From Clostridiales bacterium (GTDB lineage Bacteria; Bacillota; Clostridia; Oscillospirales; Oscillospiraceae), in NCBI GenBank assembly GCA_021205695.1, contig JAJPXB010000019.1:22544-86543 (forward strand): a stretch of 64,000 bases of DNA, in the 5' to 3' direction. The translations under genes and the position numbers were made by a program. The notes under the pieces were generated by a model. It was not told the DNA's origin, made no database searches, and saw nothing but the letters and a program-made list of their open reading frames with translations. Below, piece after piece: positions 20,259-29,678 of this stretch (position 1 is its first letter; every line of letters begins with the position of its first letter).

Positions 20259-20946
20259 CTTTGATCCTCCGCAGCACGGACGCTGTGATCTGTATGGAGG
20301 TCTGGGCGGCCTGGGCGGCAAAGGCGGGAAAATCCGCCGGGGCGTTGCCGTCCGCGTCGTCCGAGATGGTACGGATCACGGCGAAGGGAATTTTGTTTAC
20401 ATAACACACCTGGCCGATGCTGCCCCCCTCCATCTCTCCGGCGATGCCGCCGAAGGTGTCGTGGATCCACTGCTTCCGCTCCCGCTGGCAGAGAAACTGA
20501 TCTCCCGTGGCGATGGTGCCGGTGACACACTTGTGGCCGCCCTCCAGCACCGCCGCCTCCACCAGGGCGGACAGGCGGCGTCCGGCGGGGATGTGGATAA
20601 TGTTCGGGCCGGAGAGCATCCCCAGGGGATCGCCCAGCCCGGCGGTGTCCATGTCGTGCTGCACCACGTCGGTGGCCACCGCCACGTCCCCGATGCCCAG
20701 CTCCCGGCACAGGGTACCGGCGCAGCCCGTATTGATGATCGCCCGGACAGGAAAGCGCAGTATCATGGTCTGTGCGCAGATGGCGGCGAACACCTTGCCG
20801 ATGCCGCAGACCGCCATGACCACCGGCTGCCCCTCCAGGCGGCCGGTGACAAATTCGATGCCGCTGACGGTGGTCGTCTCGGCCCCCTCCAGCATGGCCC
20901 GGAGCCCCTCGATCTCTACCTGCATGGCTCCAATGACGCCGATCAT
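20239..20946 (-). CDS. mtnN: 5'-methylthioadenosine/S-adenosylhomocysteine nucleosidase
   Basis: MIGVIGAMQVEIEGL...NTGCAGTL...ISDDAD. Confidence 0.95.
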   Translation of the reverse strand: MIGVIGAMQVEIEGLRAMLEGAETTTVSGIEFVTGRLEGQPVVMAVCGIGKVFAAICAQTMILRFPVRAIINTGCAGTLCRELGIGDVAVATDVVQHDMDTAGLGDPLGMLSGPNIIHIPAGRRLSALVEAAVLEGGHKCVTGTIATGDQFLCQRERKQWIHDTFGGIAGEMEGGSIGQVCYVNKIPFAVIRTISDDADGNAPADFPAFAAQAAQTSIQITASVLRRIKDEERLD

Positions 20947-20950
20947 GGAC

Positions 20951-21409
20951 TCACCCCTCCCGGTATTTAAAATCATTTGTCTTTCCCTCCAGCACCGCCA
21001 GATAGGCCCGGCACTCTGTTTTCGCCGCGGACAGGCTCAGGTTGCGATAGTTGCCGCACTCCTGGCGGCTGGCCCCGAATACCGGCCCCTCATAGGCCAG
21101 GATGTCCCGGAGGGTCTGCTTCACCGTCTCCAGCACCCGCTCGTTGTCTCCGTTGCGGATGAGCAGATAGAACCCGGTCTGACAGCCCATGGGGCCGAAA
21201 TAGATCACGTCCTCCCGCAGGGGAGAGTTGCGGATGAAGGTGGCGAACATATGCTCCACCGAGTGCATGGTCAAATCGTCCATGTAGTCTCCCCCGTTGG
21301 GGGTGCGGGTGCGCAGGTCGTAGGTGGTCACGTCGCCGTCGATGCGGGAGAGGTAGATCCCCGGCTCCAGCAGGTCGTGGTTCACAGTAAAGCTGGTGAT
21401 GCGCTCCAT
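20951..21409 (-). CDS. luxS: S-ribosylhomocysteine lyase
   Basis: HSVEHMFATFIRN; YFGPMGCQTGFYL; ECGNYRNL. Confidence 0.97.
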   Translation of the reverse strand: MERITSFTVNHDLLEPGIYLSRIDGDVTTYDLRTRTPNGGDYMDDLTMHSVEHMFATFIRNSPLREDVIYFGPMGCQTGFYLLIRNGDNERVLETVKQTLRDILAYEGPVFGASRQECGNYRNLSLSAAKTECRAYLAVLEGKTNDFKYREG

Positions 21410-21464
21410 GTCTGGCTTCCTTTCTCCCAGGCGCGGGCCGGATGGCCCGGGCAGCTTGATACAG

Positions 21465-21501
21465 ACACAGACCGGCGCCCGGAGGGGAGGCCGGTCTGTG
21501 T
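21465..21501. other. Perfect 12-bp inverted repeat between uxuA and luxS
   Basis: ACACAGACCGGC(21465-21476)/GCCGGTCTGTGT(21490-21501), 13-nt loop, no T tract on either side. Confidence 0.65.
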
Positions 21502-21532
21502 GTCATTGGCGGGGATTTGCTGTGGGCTGTGC

Positions 21533-22624
21533 TCAGGCTTTCTTGGCGGCCTCTTCCTTACAGATGGCCTCCCACAGGCCGTTGAGGTAGCAGACGCCCA
21601 GGGCACGGTCATACAGGCCATAGCCGGGACGGCCCACCTCGTCCCAAATCATCCGGCCGTGGTCGGGGCGGATGTAGGTGTCCGGGCAGGTGTCGTAGAT
21701 GGCCTTCATGATTTCGTACATATCCAGATCGCCGTCGGCGGACAGGTGGCTGGACTCCCGGAAACGCCGGTCGCTGCCCAGGTGCTTCACGTTGCGGACG
21801 TGGAGGCAGCCGATCCGGTCCATCTCGCCGAAGTGGCGGATGATGGCGGGGATGTCATTGTTCACATTGGAGCCGAGAGAGCCGGTGCAGAGGCAGAGGG
21901 TGTTGCAGGGGCTGTCGTGGAGCTGAACCATGCGGTCGAAGCCCGCCTGGTCGTGGGTGATGCGGGGCAGGCCAAAGATGGGCCAGCCGGGATCGTCCGG
22001 GTGGCAGGCCATGCGAACGCCTACCTCCTCGCAGGTGGGGATGATGCCGTCCAGGAAGTACTTGAAGTTCTCAAACAGCTTGTCCTCATCCACGCTCTTG
22101 TACATCTCCAGGGTGTGCTCCAGCTCGGCCAGACGCTCCGGCTCCCAGCCGGGGAGGGTGAAGCCGTTGGAGTTCTTGGCGGTGTTCTCCACGATCTCCA
22201 TGGGAGTCATGTTGCCCAGCTCTTCCTCGTCGTAGTACAGGCTGTTGGAGCCGTCCTCGGGGATGACCCGGGCCAGGTCGGTGCGCAGCCAGTCCAGCAC
22301 GGGCATGAAGTTGTAGACGATGACCTTGACGCCCACCTTGGCCAGATTGCGGATGCTCTCGCAATAGTTGGCGATGTACTGATCCCGGGTGGGCAGGCCC
22401 AGCTTGATGTCCTCGTGGACGTTGACGCTCTCGATGACCTCGCACTCCAGGCCGGCCTCGTGGACGTGGTCCACATAGGCCTTGCACTCCTCATAGGTCC
22501 AGACATCGCCCGCAGCCTTCTCGTCCAGGACGCCCATCAGGCCGCTCATGCCGGGAATCTGGCGGATCTGCTTCAAAGTGACGGAGTCACGGCCCTCGCC
22601 ATACCAGCGAAATGTCATTTTCAT
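21533..22624 (-). CDS. uxuA: Mannonate dehydratase
   Basis: [36 protein letters not shown]. Confidence 0.96.
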   Translation of the reverse strand: MKMTFRWYGEGRDSVTLKQIRQIPGMSGLMGVLDEKAAGDVWTYEECKAYVDHVHEAGLECEVIESVNVHEDIKLGLPTRDQYIANYCESIRNLAKVGVKVIVYNFMPVLDWLRTDLARVIPEDGSNSLYYDEEELGNMTPMEIVENTAKNSNGFTLPGWEPERLAELEHTLEMYKSVDEDKLFENFKYFLDGIIPTCEEVGVRMACHPDDPGWPIFGLPRITHDQAGFDRMVQLHDSPCNTLCLCTGSLGSNVNNDIPAIIRHFGEMDRIGCLHVRNVKHLGSDRRFRESSHLSADGDLDMYEIMKAIYDTCPDTYIRPDHGRMIWDEVGRPGYGLYDRALGVCYLNGLWEAICKEEAAKKA

Positions 22625-22989
22625 TGGGAAGCTCCCCCTTTTGTAATTATGTCCCCGCCCGCTCCGACCGGATGGGACGGCGATCACGATTTTTGACGGG
22701 GAGAAAATCTTTGTTCAATCTCCCCTTCATAATAGTATAGCATAGATCTTCCCATTCCGCCACAAGAATTTCACGTTTGAAGGAAAAAATTGTCGCAGGT
22801 GTCGCAACGATGCTGCGCAGACAGGCGGACAGGAGAGAGAAAAAACAGTGCGTGGACGATTTGCCTTTCTGTTTTGCCTTCCCAATGCGATCCCATCCCA
22901 GTCCGCGTCTGTCGCCGGCCCTTTTTCGCCCCGTATCACAGCGCTGCGACGCCTGCACAGTCGAAAAACCTTACAAATGCGGGAAAGCA

Positions 22990-23018
22990 TTGCATCAGTG
23001 GGGAATTTGTGTTATGAT
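22990..23018 (+). promoter_or_regulatory. Promoter of tagD / envelope glycan locus
   Basis: TTGCAT(22990-22995)-17-TATGAT(23013-23018). Confidence 0.65.
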
Positions 23019-23060
23019 AATGCGTGTTTTCATGGATATCAATCACGGAGGCATACAGAG

Positions 23061-23450
23061 ATGAAAAAAGTGATCACCTATGGCACCTTTGATCTGCTCC
23101 ACTACGGACATATCAACCTCCTCCGGCGGGCCAGGGCCCTGGGGGACTACCTCATTGTGGCGCTGTCCACGGATGAGTTCAACTGGAACGAGAAGCAGAA
23201 AAAGTGCTATTTCAGCTACGAGCAGCGCAAGCAGCTGCTGGAGGCGGTACGGTATGTAGACCTGGTCATTCCCGAGACCTGCTGGGAGCAGAAGGCTGCG
23301 GACGTGAAGGAGTTCCGGGTGGACACCTTTGTCATGGGGGACGACTGGAAGGGACAGTTTGACTTTCTCAGCGACCTTTGCCAGGTGGTCTATCTGCCCC
23401 GCACACCGGAGATCTCGTCCTCCCAGATCAAACAGGATCTGGGCCGGTAG
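23061..23450 (+). CDS. tagD: Glycerol-3-phosphate cytidylyltransferase
   Basis: MKKVITYGTFDLLHYGHINLLRRA; PRTPEISSSQIK. Confidence 0.96.
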   Translation: MKKVITYGTFDLLHYGHINLLRRARALGDYLIVALSTDEFNWNEKQKKCYFSYEQRKQLLEAVRYVDLVIPETCWEQKAADVKEFRVDTFVMGDDWKGQFDFLSDLCQVVYLPRTPEISSSQIKQDLGR

Positions 23451-23465
23451 GAGAGGGAGAAAGAG

Positions 23466-26400
23466 ATGAGTTCTGACGAGAGAATGAAGTGCAGGCAGCA
23501 CAATCTGGGCTGGCTGCTGTATCTGGCGTCGGCGTTCTTCTGGGTGATGAACCGCTACCGCACCAGGCGAATTGCCATGGCGGGGTATACCTTTGCCTCG
23601 GTCATCGTATTCCCCGGGATGCTGTTTCTCATAGGGCGGGAGTCCCGGGGAAAGAGCCGGCAGGAGCTGGTCTCCTCCGGCGTGGGCATGATCCTCCTGG
23701 GCTATGCGCAGAAGGTGCTGCTGTTCTGGTGCGAGACGCTGGCGGGGCGTGACCCGTCGTTTTATCCCTTCTCTACCACAGGCGCGCCCTGGCTGTTCCT
23801 GGTGGGCGGCGTCTGCCTGATCTTGGCGGGGGTGGTCCCCCAGAGAGAGTGGATGAAGAAATGGCTGCTGCCCCTGACAGTGGTCATCGGCCTGGCGGCG
23901 GGCCTGATCAAGCCCATCACCAACTTCCTGTGCCTGGCCCGGCTGGCGGTTTACCTGCCCTTCTTTGTGCTGGGCCGGAGCATGGAGACGGAGAAGCTGG
24001 CCCGCTGGTGCCGCTCCAGATGGAGCAAGCTGCCCTCTCTGCTGCTGGTCGGCGGCTGGGCGGTGGTATGTATCCTGCTCCGGGCCTATTGGAAGGACCT
24101 GCGCGCTTTTATTGACGGGAACACCTGGTATGACGGCGTGGCGGGCCTCTCCGGCGCATGGACAGGCATCCTGGCCCGGCTGGCCTTCTATGTGCTGGCG
24201 GCGGGCCTGATCTGTGCGATCTGGACGTTGACGCCGGACTGGAGAGTTCCCCTGTTTACCGACCAGGGAAAACGGTGGAAGTCCGGCTATTTCTGGTTCT
24301 CCCCCCTGGTCTATGTGCTGACCCTGCCCGGGGGAATCGTTGTGAGAGGGGCGCTGTGCGCCCTGGCCGGGCTGGCGGCGGCCAGCCGACTGGCAAACCG
24401 GCTCCCCGCCCTGTGCCTGAACGTCGTGAGCCGGCTGGACAGAGAGGAGCGCCCGGTCCGGGCGCTGGGACGGAAGCGGTTCTGGCAGCGGCACCGGTGG
24501 GGCCTGAAAATGACCGCCCTGTTTACCGTCCTCTTCCTGGTGGTGGCGGTGGCCTATGTCTACCCCTTCACCTCCAACGGGAAATCTCTGGTCTGGTCCG
24601 TCGACGGCCTGGGCCAGATGTACACGGGGATGCTCTATTTCAAAGAGTATGTCATGAGCGGGCTGAACAGCCTGCTGGAGACGGGCGTCCTCCGCTTCCC
24701 GCAGTGGGACTTCTCCCTGGGCTTCGGTATGTCGCCCCTGGACGCGATCCGGCGGGAGCCGTTCATGCTGCTGTGTCTCCTGGGCAATGAGGAGACCATG
24801 GAGCTCATCGCAGACATCACGGTGATCCTCCGGCTGTATGTCTGCGGCCTGGTGTTTATCTGGTTCTGTGCCACTCTGGGCAAACGGGAGAAGCTCCCCA
24901 TCCTGGCGGGCGCGCTGGCCTTTGTCTGCTCCGGCTTCGCCATCTTTGCCGCCGTCCGGCAGCCGTTCTTCACCACTGTCCTGATGACCTATGGGGTGCT
25001 GACCCTCATCGGGGCGGAACGGTTCCTCCGGCAGCGGAAGTACGGCGTGTTCGTGCTGGCGGCATTTCTGCAGTGCCTGACCGGATACTACTCCGCCTAT
25101 GTAAACGGCGTGATACTGGCGATCTATCTGCTCATCCGGCTGTTCTGCCTTCACGGGAAAAAGGTGGGGAAGATCCTCTCCGAGATCGTGAAGCTGGTGG
25201 GCTTCTATGCCTGGGGAGCGGCCATGGCAGCCTGCGCCCTCCTGCCCGGAATACTGAGCTTTTCCGGCTCTGCCCGGAGCGGGGAGGGGATCGAGTACAG
25301 TATCTTCTACAGCAACAGCTACTACTCCGGCCTGCTGGACGGCCTGAACCTGGAGTTCAGCTCCATCGGCTCCTGGACGCATGTGAGCATGGCAGCGCTG
25401 GCCTGGCTGGCCTGCATCCTGCTGTTCCGGCGCAAGCGGAAGGAGCTCCGCCCGCTGAAGGTGGGACTGGTCGTCTGCAGCGTAGGCATCTGCCTGCCCG
25501 CCTTCGGCCTGGCCGCCAACGGCTTTGCCTACGTCTGCAACCGCTGGGGATATGCCTTCTGTCTGCTGGTGGCCTATATCCTGGTGGAGATGCTGCCGGA
25601 GCTGACGACGCTGAACCGACGGGACAAGCTGGTGCTGACCGGGAGCACGGTGGCCTACTGCGCCGTCTGCGTCACCCAGGACGACGCCACAAAGCTGGTC
25701 GCTTTCGGCCTGGTGACCATGGCGGTGACCATGCTGGTGCTGATCCTCCTGGACGAGACAAAGCTGAAACGGGGACAGCGGATGGGCGTTCTGACCCTGG
25801 TCACGGTGTACACGGTCATGCTCAACGTGTCCAGCTCTCTGCTGCCTGGCGGCGGGGGCTATGCCACCCAGTTCGTGGCCTCCGGAGAGGTGTACGACAC
25901 CATGAGCGGTCAGATGGACGAGGCGCTGTCGACAAAGACGCTGTCAGAGGACGACTCCTTCTACCGCATCGACCAGGATTCGCCCCGCTATAACCAGGGC
26001 GGCGCCATGGACTTCTACAGCACCAACACCTATTACAGCGTCATCCCCTCCAGCATCAGCGAGTACTTTGCAGACGTCTGCCTCAGCAGCCAGAACCACA
26101 CCTACTGCATCCGAAATCTGGACGAGCGCTCCGTCCTGATGTCTCTGGCCGCAGTTAAGTACTATGTGACCGCAAATGAGAGCCGGATCCCCTATGGCTT
26201 TGAGGCGGTGGAATCGGTGGAGAGCGAGGACGGAGGGAGCACGGTGACGGTGTATGAAAACCGGAACGCCCTGCCTCTGGGCTACACCTATACCAGCTAT
26301 GTCACACAGGAGGAATATGAGGCCATGACTCCTCTGGAGCGGCAGCAGGTGATGCTGGAGAGCGCCGTGATCAGCGGGGACACCGATCTTCTGACGCACG

Positions 26401-27185
26401 ACGAGGACACCTACACTGAGACGAGAACGGAGGTCACAGTGAAGTCCTGCGATGACCTGGTCCTGGATCAGGAGGCGCTGACGATCTCCGCCAAGGAGGG
26501 CGGCAGCGTTACCCTGGAGTTCCAGGGAGAGGCCAACTGCGAGACGTATCTGGTGATCACGGGGCTGGAATATGCCAGCAAGAGCTCTTCCGGCACCTGC
26601 GATATCTCCTGCAAGGCAAAGGGCAGCAGCGAGACCCTCACCCTCCGGGGCCAGTCCCAGAGCTATTATTTCGAGACGGATGCGGCGGTATTCCATCTGG
26701 GCTACAGCGAGGAGAGCCAGTCCAGCTGCACCGTGACCTTCAACGATGCGGTGGAAGCCGTCTACGAGGATATCTATGTGGTCTGCGTCCCCATGGACGA
26801 GATGGACAGCCAGGTGGACGCCCTGCGGGAGGTCGTCCTGGAGAACGTGGAGGAGGACGGCGACCGGATCACCGGGACGATCTCTCTGGAGAACAGCCGC
26901 CTGCTGACCTTCTCCATCCCCTATGCCGAGGGCTGGAGCGTCTACGTCAACGGGCAGGAGGCCGAGCTGCTCCAGGTCGACGTTATGTATTGCGGCGTCC
27001 TGCTGGAACCGGGAGAGTATGAGATCGAGCTGCGGTATGAGCAGCCGGGGGCGTCCACGGGGATGCTGATCTCCGCCGTGGCGGTGATCGCCATCCTGCC
27101 GGTGGCCCTGGTGACCGGAGCGGTGAAGCGGCGGCGGAGACCGGCCAAAGCGAAGCATGACCCGGCGGGGAGCGACACGCCCTGA
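23466..27185 (+). CDS. 1239-aa polytopic protein: acyltransferase-like N-terminus fused to YfhO-family C-terminus
   Basis: C-terminal YFHO-like WSVDGLGQMYTGMLYFKEY...; N-terminal multi-TM segment with LARLAVYLPFFVLGR resembling acyltransferase_3/fucose-4-O-acetylase-type sequences. Confidence 0.75.
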   Translation: MSSDERMKCRQHNLGWLLYLASAFFWVMNRYRTRRIAMAGYTFASVIVFPGMLFLIGRESRGKSRQELVSSGVGMILLGYAQKVLLFWCETLAGRDPSFYPFSTTGAPWLFLVGGVCLILAGVVPQREWMKKWLLPLTVVIGLAAGLIKPITNFLCLARLAVYLPFFVLGRSMETEKLARWCRSRWSKLPSLLLVGGWAVVCILLRAYWKDLRAFIDGNTWYDGVAGLSGAWTGILARLAFYVLAAGLICAIWTLTPDWRVPLFTDQGKRWKSGYFWFSPLVYVLTLPGGIVVRGALCALAGLAAASRLANRLPALCLNVVSRLDREERPVRALGRKRFWQRHRWGLKMTALFTVLFLVVAVAYVYPFTSNGKSLVWSVDGLGQMYTGMLYFKEYVMSGLNSLLETGVLRFPQWDFSLGFGMSPLDAIRREPFMLLCLLGNEETMELIADITVILRLYVCGLVFIWFCATLGKREKLPILAGALAFVCSGFAIFAAVRQPFFTTVLMTYGVLTLIGAERFLRQRKYGVFVLAAFLQCLTGYYSAYVNGVILAIYLLIRLFCLHGKKVGKILSEIVKLVGFYAWGAAMAACALLPGILSFSGSARSGEGIEYSIFYSNSYYSGLLDGLNLEFSSIGSWTHVSMAALAWLACILLFRRKRKELRPLKVGLVVCSVGICLPAFGLAANGFAYVCNRWGYAFCLLVAYILVEMLPELTTLNRRDKLVLTGSTVAYCAVCVTQDDATKLVAFGLVTMAVTMLVLILLDETKLKRGQRMGVLTLVTVYTVMLNVSSSLLPGGGGYATQFVASGEVYDTMSGQMDEALSTKTLSEDDSFYRIDQDSPRYNQGGAMDFYSTNTYYSVIPSSISEYFADVCLSSQNHTYCIRNLDERSVLMSLAAVKYYVTANESRIPYGFEAVESVESEDGGSTVTVYENRNALPLGYTYTSYVTQEEYEAMTPLERQQVMLESAVISGDTDLLTHDEDTYTETRTEVTVKSCDDLVLDQEALTISAKEGGSVTLEFQGEANCETYLVITGLEYASKSSSGTCDISCKAKGSSETLTLRGQSQSYYFETDAAVFHLGYSEESQSSCTVTFNDAVEAVYEDIYVVCVPMDEMDSQVDALREVVLENVEEDGDRITGTISLENSRLLTFSIPYAEGWSVYVNGQEAELLQVDVMYCGVLLEPGEYEIELRYEQPGASTGMLISAVAVIAILPVALVTGAVKRRRRPAKAKHDPAGSDTP

Positions 27186-27266
27186 CGGACGGCGGCCTGC
27201 GCTGCGGAAACGGCGCAGAATGAGAGAATGAGATAGAGATAGAGAAGAGATATGGAGGTATGCGCA

Positions 27267-28392
27267 ATGATCCCCTTCAACCGTCCGCCCTATACGGGCA
27301 GAGAGCTGGACTATATGGCCCAGGCGGTGCTGGTCAACCACAAGCTGTGCGGCGACGGCCCGTTTACGCAAAAATGTCACGCGCTGCTGGAGCAGCAGAC
27401 GGGCAGCCCCAGGGTGCTGCTGACCACCTCCGGCTCCGACGCCCTAGAGATGGCCGCTCAGGCCGGGGGACGAGGTCATCATGCCCTCCTACACCTTCTG
27501 CTCCACCGCCAACGCCTTTGTGCTTCAGGGAGCGGTGCCGGTATTCGTGGACGTCCGGCCTGACACCATGAACATCGATGAGACTAAAATCGAGGCGGCC
27601 ATCACCGACCGGACCCGGGTCATCTGTGTTGTCCACTATGCGGGCATTGCCTGCGAGATGGACACCGTGATGGACATCGCCCGCCGCCACGGCCTGCTGG
27701 TGGTGGAGGACGCTGCCCAGGGGGTCATGGCCAGCTACAAGGGCCGCGCTCTGGGGAGCATCGGCGACTTCGGCTGCTATTCCTTCCACGAGACGAAGAA
27801 CTACTCCATGGGAGAGGGCGGCGCCGTCCTGGTGAACCATCCGGAGCTGATCGAAAAGGCGGAGACCATCCGGGAGAAGGGCACCAACCGCTCCCGCTTC
27901 CTCCGGGGCCAGGTGGACAAGTACACCTGGGTGGAGTACGGCTCCTCCTATCTTCCCAGCGACATCAACGCCGCCCATCTGTTGGCCCAGCTGGAGATGG
28001 CGGAGGAGATCAACCGGGATCGGCTGGCCTCCTGGCACTATTACGAGGAGGGCCTGGCCCCTCTGCGGGACGAGGGCAGGCTCCGTTTCCTGGAGCCTCC
28101 TGCCGAGTGCGCCCACAATGCCCATATGTTTGCCATCCGGCTGAAGGACCTGGAGGAACGGACTGCTTTGACTGCATTCCTCAGAGAGCGGGATATCGTC
28201 GTCTCCTTCCACTATGTGCCCCTGCACAGCTCTCCTGCCGGGCGGAAGTTCGGCCGTTTCCACGGGGAAAACGTCTATACCGACCGGGAGAGCGACCGCC
28301 TGACCCGTCTGCCCATGTATTACGGTCTGAGCCGGACGGAGCAGGACCAGGTGATCGACGCGATTTTCGACTTCTTCGGACAGCGGCGGTAA
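27267..28392 (+). pseudogene. wecE: dTDP-4-amino-4,6-dideoxygalactose transaminase (WecE/RffA-type DegT aminotransferase), frameshifted
   Basis: MIPFNRPPYTGRELDYM...LLTTSGSDALEMAAQ in one frame; GDEVIMPSYTFCSTANAFVL...FHETKNYSMGEGGA...EKGTNRSRFLRGQVDKYTWVEYGSSY in another. Confidence 0.85.
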
Positions 28393-28410
28393 CGGAAACG
28401 GGGGAAAGAG

Positions 28411-29649
28411 ATGGAAGAGACTGCGGGAATGCGTATTTCCCAAAAGGAGCAGGAGCGGCGGCTGGGGCTGATGCTCGCCTGTGTGCTTGGGGTGCTGCTC
28501 TTCTTTATGGCCTTTGCGTCTACCTATCATCTGCTGGCAGAGGTGAACGCCAGCGACCTGACGGTCCATCTGGCCTGGGCGGACGAATACAACAAGGGGA
28601 CGCTGCTGCAGGCGCTGCTCACAGGCAACGACCGGCTGTGGCACGCCTGTGTCTGGCTGCTGAACCGGCTGGGGGTGAGCCTGGTCTATGCGGGCTGCCT
28701 GGTGACGGCCGGCTCCGTCGCAGCGGTCTATGTCATCTACAATGCCCTGTTCAAAAGGATGCTTCAGTGGATTGACCGCCGGCTGATCCCGGTTGCGTCT
28801 CTGATTCTGTGTCTGGTGACGGCGATTTATATGCCCTGGTTTAAGACACAGATATACTGGGGACAGGACTCCCCCAATATCTGGCACAATCCCACCCAGA
28901 TGATGGTACGGCCCTTCGCTCTGATCGCCTTCTGGATGACGGTGCGTATCTATCGCCGTCTGCGGGAAGGAGGCGGTTGGCCGACACGGGCCTTTGAGAG
29001 CAAGGGGGAGATCGCAGCCTATGCCTTCGTCCTGATGCTGACGGTGTGGGCCAAGCCCTGCTTCGTCCAGGCATTCATCCCCGGCCTGGCAATTTTGATG
29101 ATCGTGGATCTGATCCGCAGCCGGGGAAAGGCGTTCCTGTTCTGCTTCAAGGTGGCCTGCGCCTATATCCCCGCGGCGATACTGATGCTGATGAAGCTGA
29201 TTTCCGAGTTCGGGACAGGTTCTGAGAGCGGTATCGAGATCGATTTTCTGGGTGTGTGGTCTTACAGCTCGACAAACATCCCCCTCTCCATGCTGTTGCT
29301 GTATGCCTTCCCCCTGTTCGTGTTCATCGTGGACTGGAGACGGCTGGCGTCCAGTGTGGAGGGCCAGCTCTCCCTGTCCAATCTGGCGGTGGCGGTGGTG
29401 ATGAAGACGACTCTGGCGGAGGTCGGAGAGAGCCGGTATCACGGCAACCTGAGCTGGAGCTACGGTCTGGCGGCGGTCTTTGTCTGGTTCCTCGCCACGC
29501 GGAGCTTCCTGGATCTGATGCTCGGCAACCGGCTGACCGGGAGAAAGTACACGGTGGTGGCCATAGTGGGCTGGACGCTGCTGGCTCTGCATCTGTTCAC
29601 CGGCATCGTCTACTACATTAAAATCGTCTCCGGGGCAACTCTGTTCTGA
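28411..29649 (+). CDS. Polytopic membrane protein (GT-C-like; tandem paralog 1)
   Basis: 412-aa multi-TM ORF, closely similar to the next ORF. Confidence 0.75.
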   Translation: MEETAGMRISQKEQERRLGLMLACVLGVLLFFMAFASTYHLLAEVNASDLTVHLAWADEYNKGTLLQALLTGNDRLWHACVWLLNRLGVSLVYAGCLVTAGSVAAVYVIYNALFKRMLQWIDRRLIPVASLILCLVTAIYMPWFKTQIYWGQDSPNIWHNPTQMMVRPFALIAFWMTVRIYRRLREGGGWPTRAFESKGEIAAYAFVLMLTVWAKPCFVQAFIPGLAILMIVDLIRSRGKAFLFCFKVACAYIPAAILMLMKLISEFGTGSESGIEIDFLGVWSYSSTNIPLSMLLLYAFPLFVFIVDWRRLASSVEGQLSLSNLAVAVVMKTTLAEVGESRYHGNLSWSYGLAAVFVWFLATRSFLDLMLGNRLTGRKYTVVAIVGWTLLALHLFTGIVYYIKIVSGATLF

Positions 29650-29678
29650 GAGTGATAGAGAAGAGAGAGTGTGATTCC

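Noticed and set aside
21410-21532. SAM/SAH riboswitch upstream of luxS
   Set aside because: No recognisable S-box or SAH core; only an inverted repeat is supportable.
27364-29592. 742-aa minus-strand ORF opposite wecE/paralog 1
   Set aside because: Composition typical of antisense reading of GC-rich genes; sense genes recognised.
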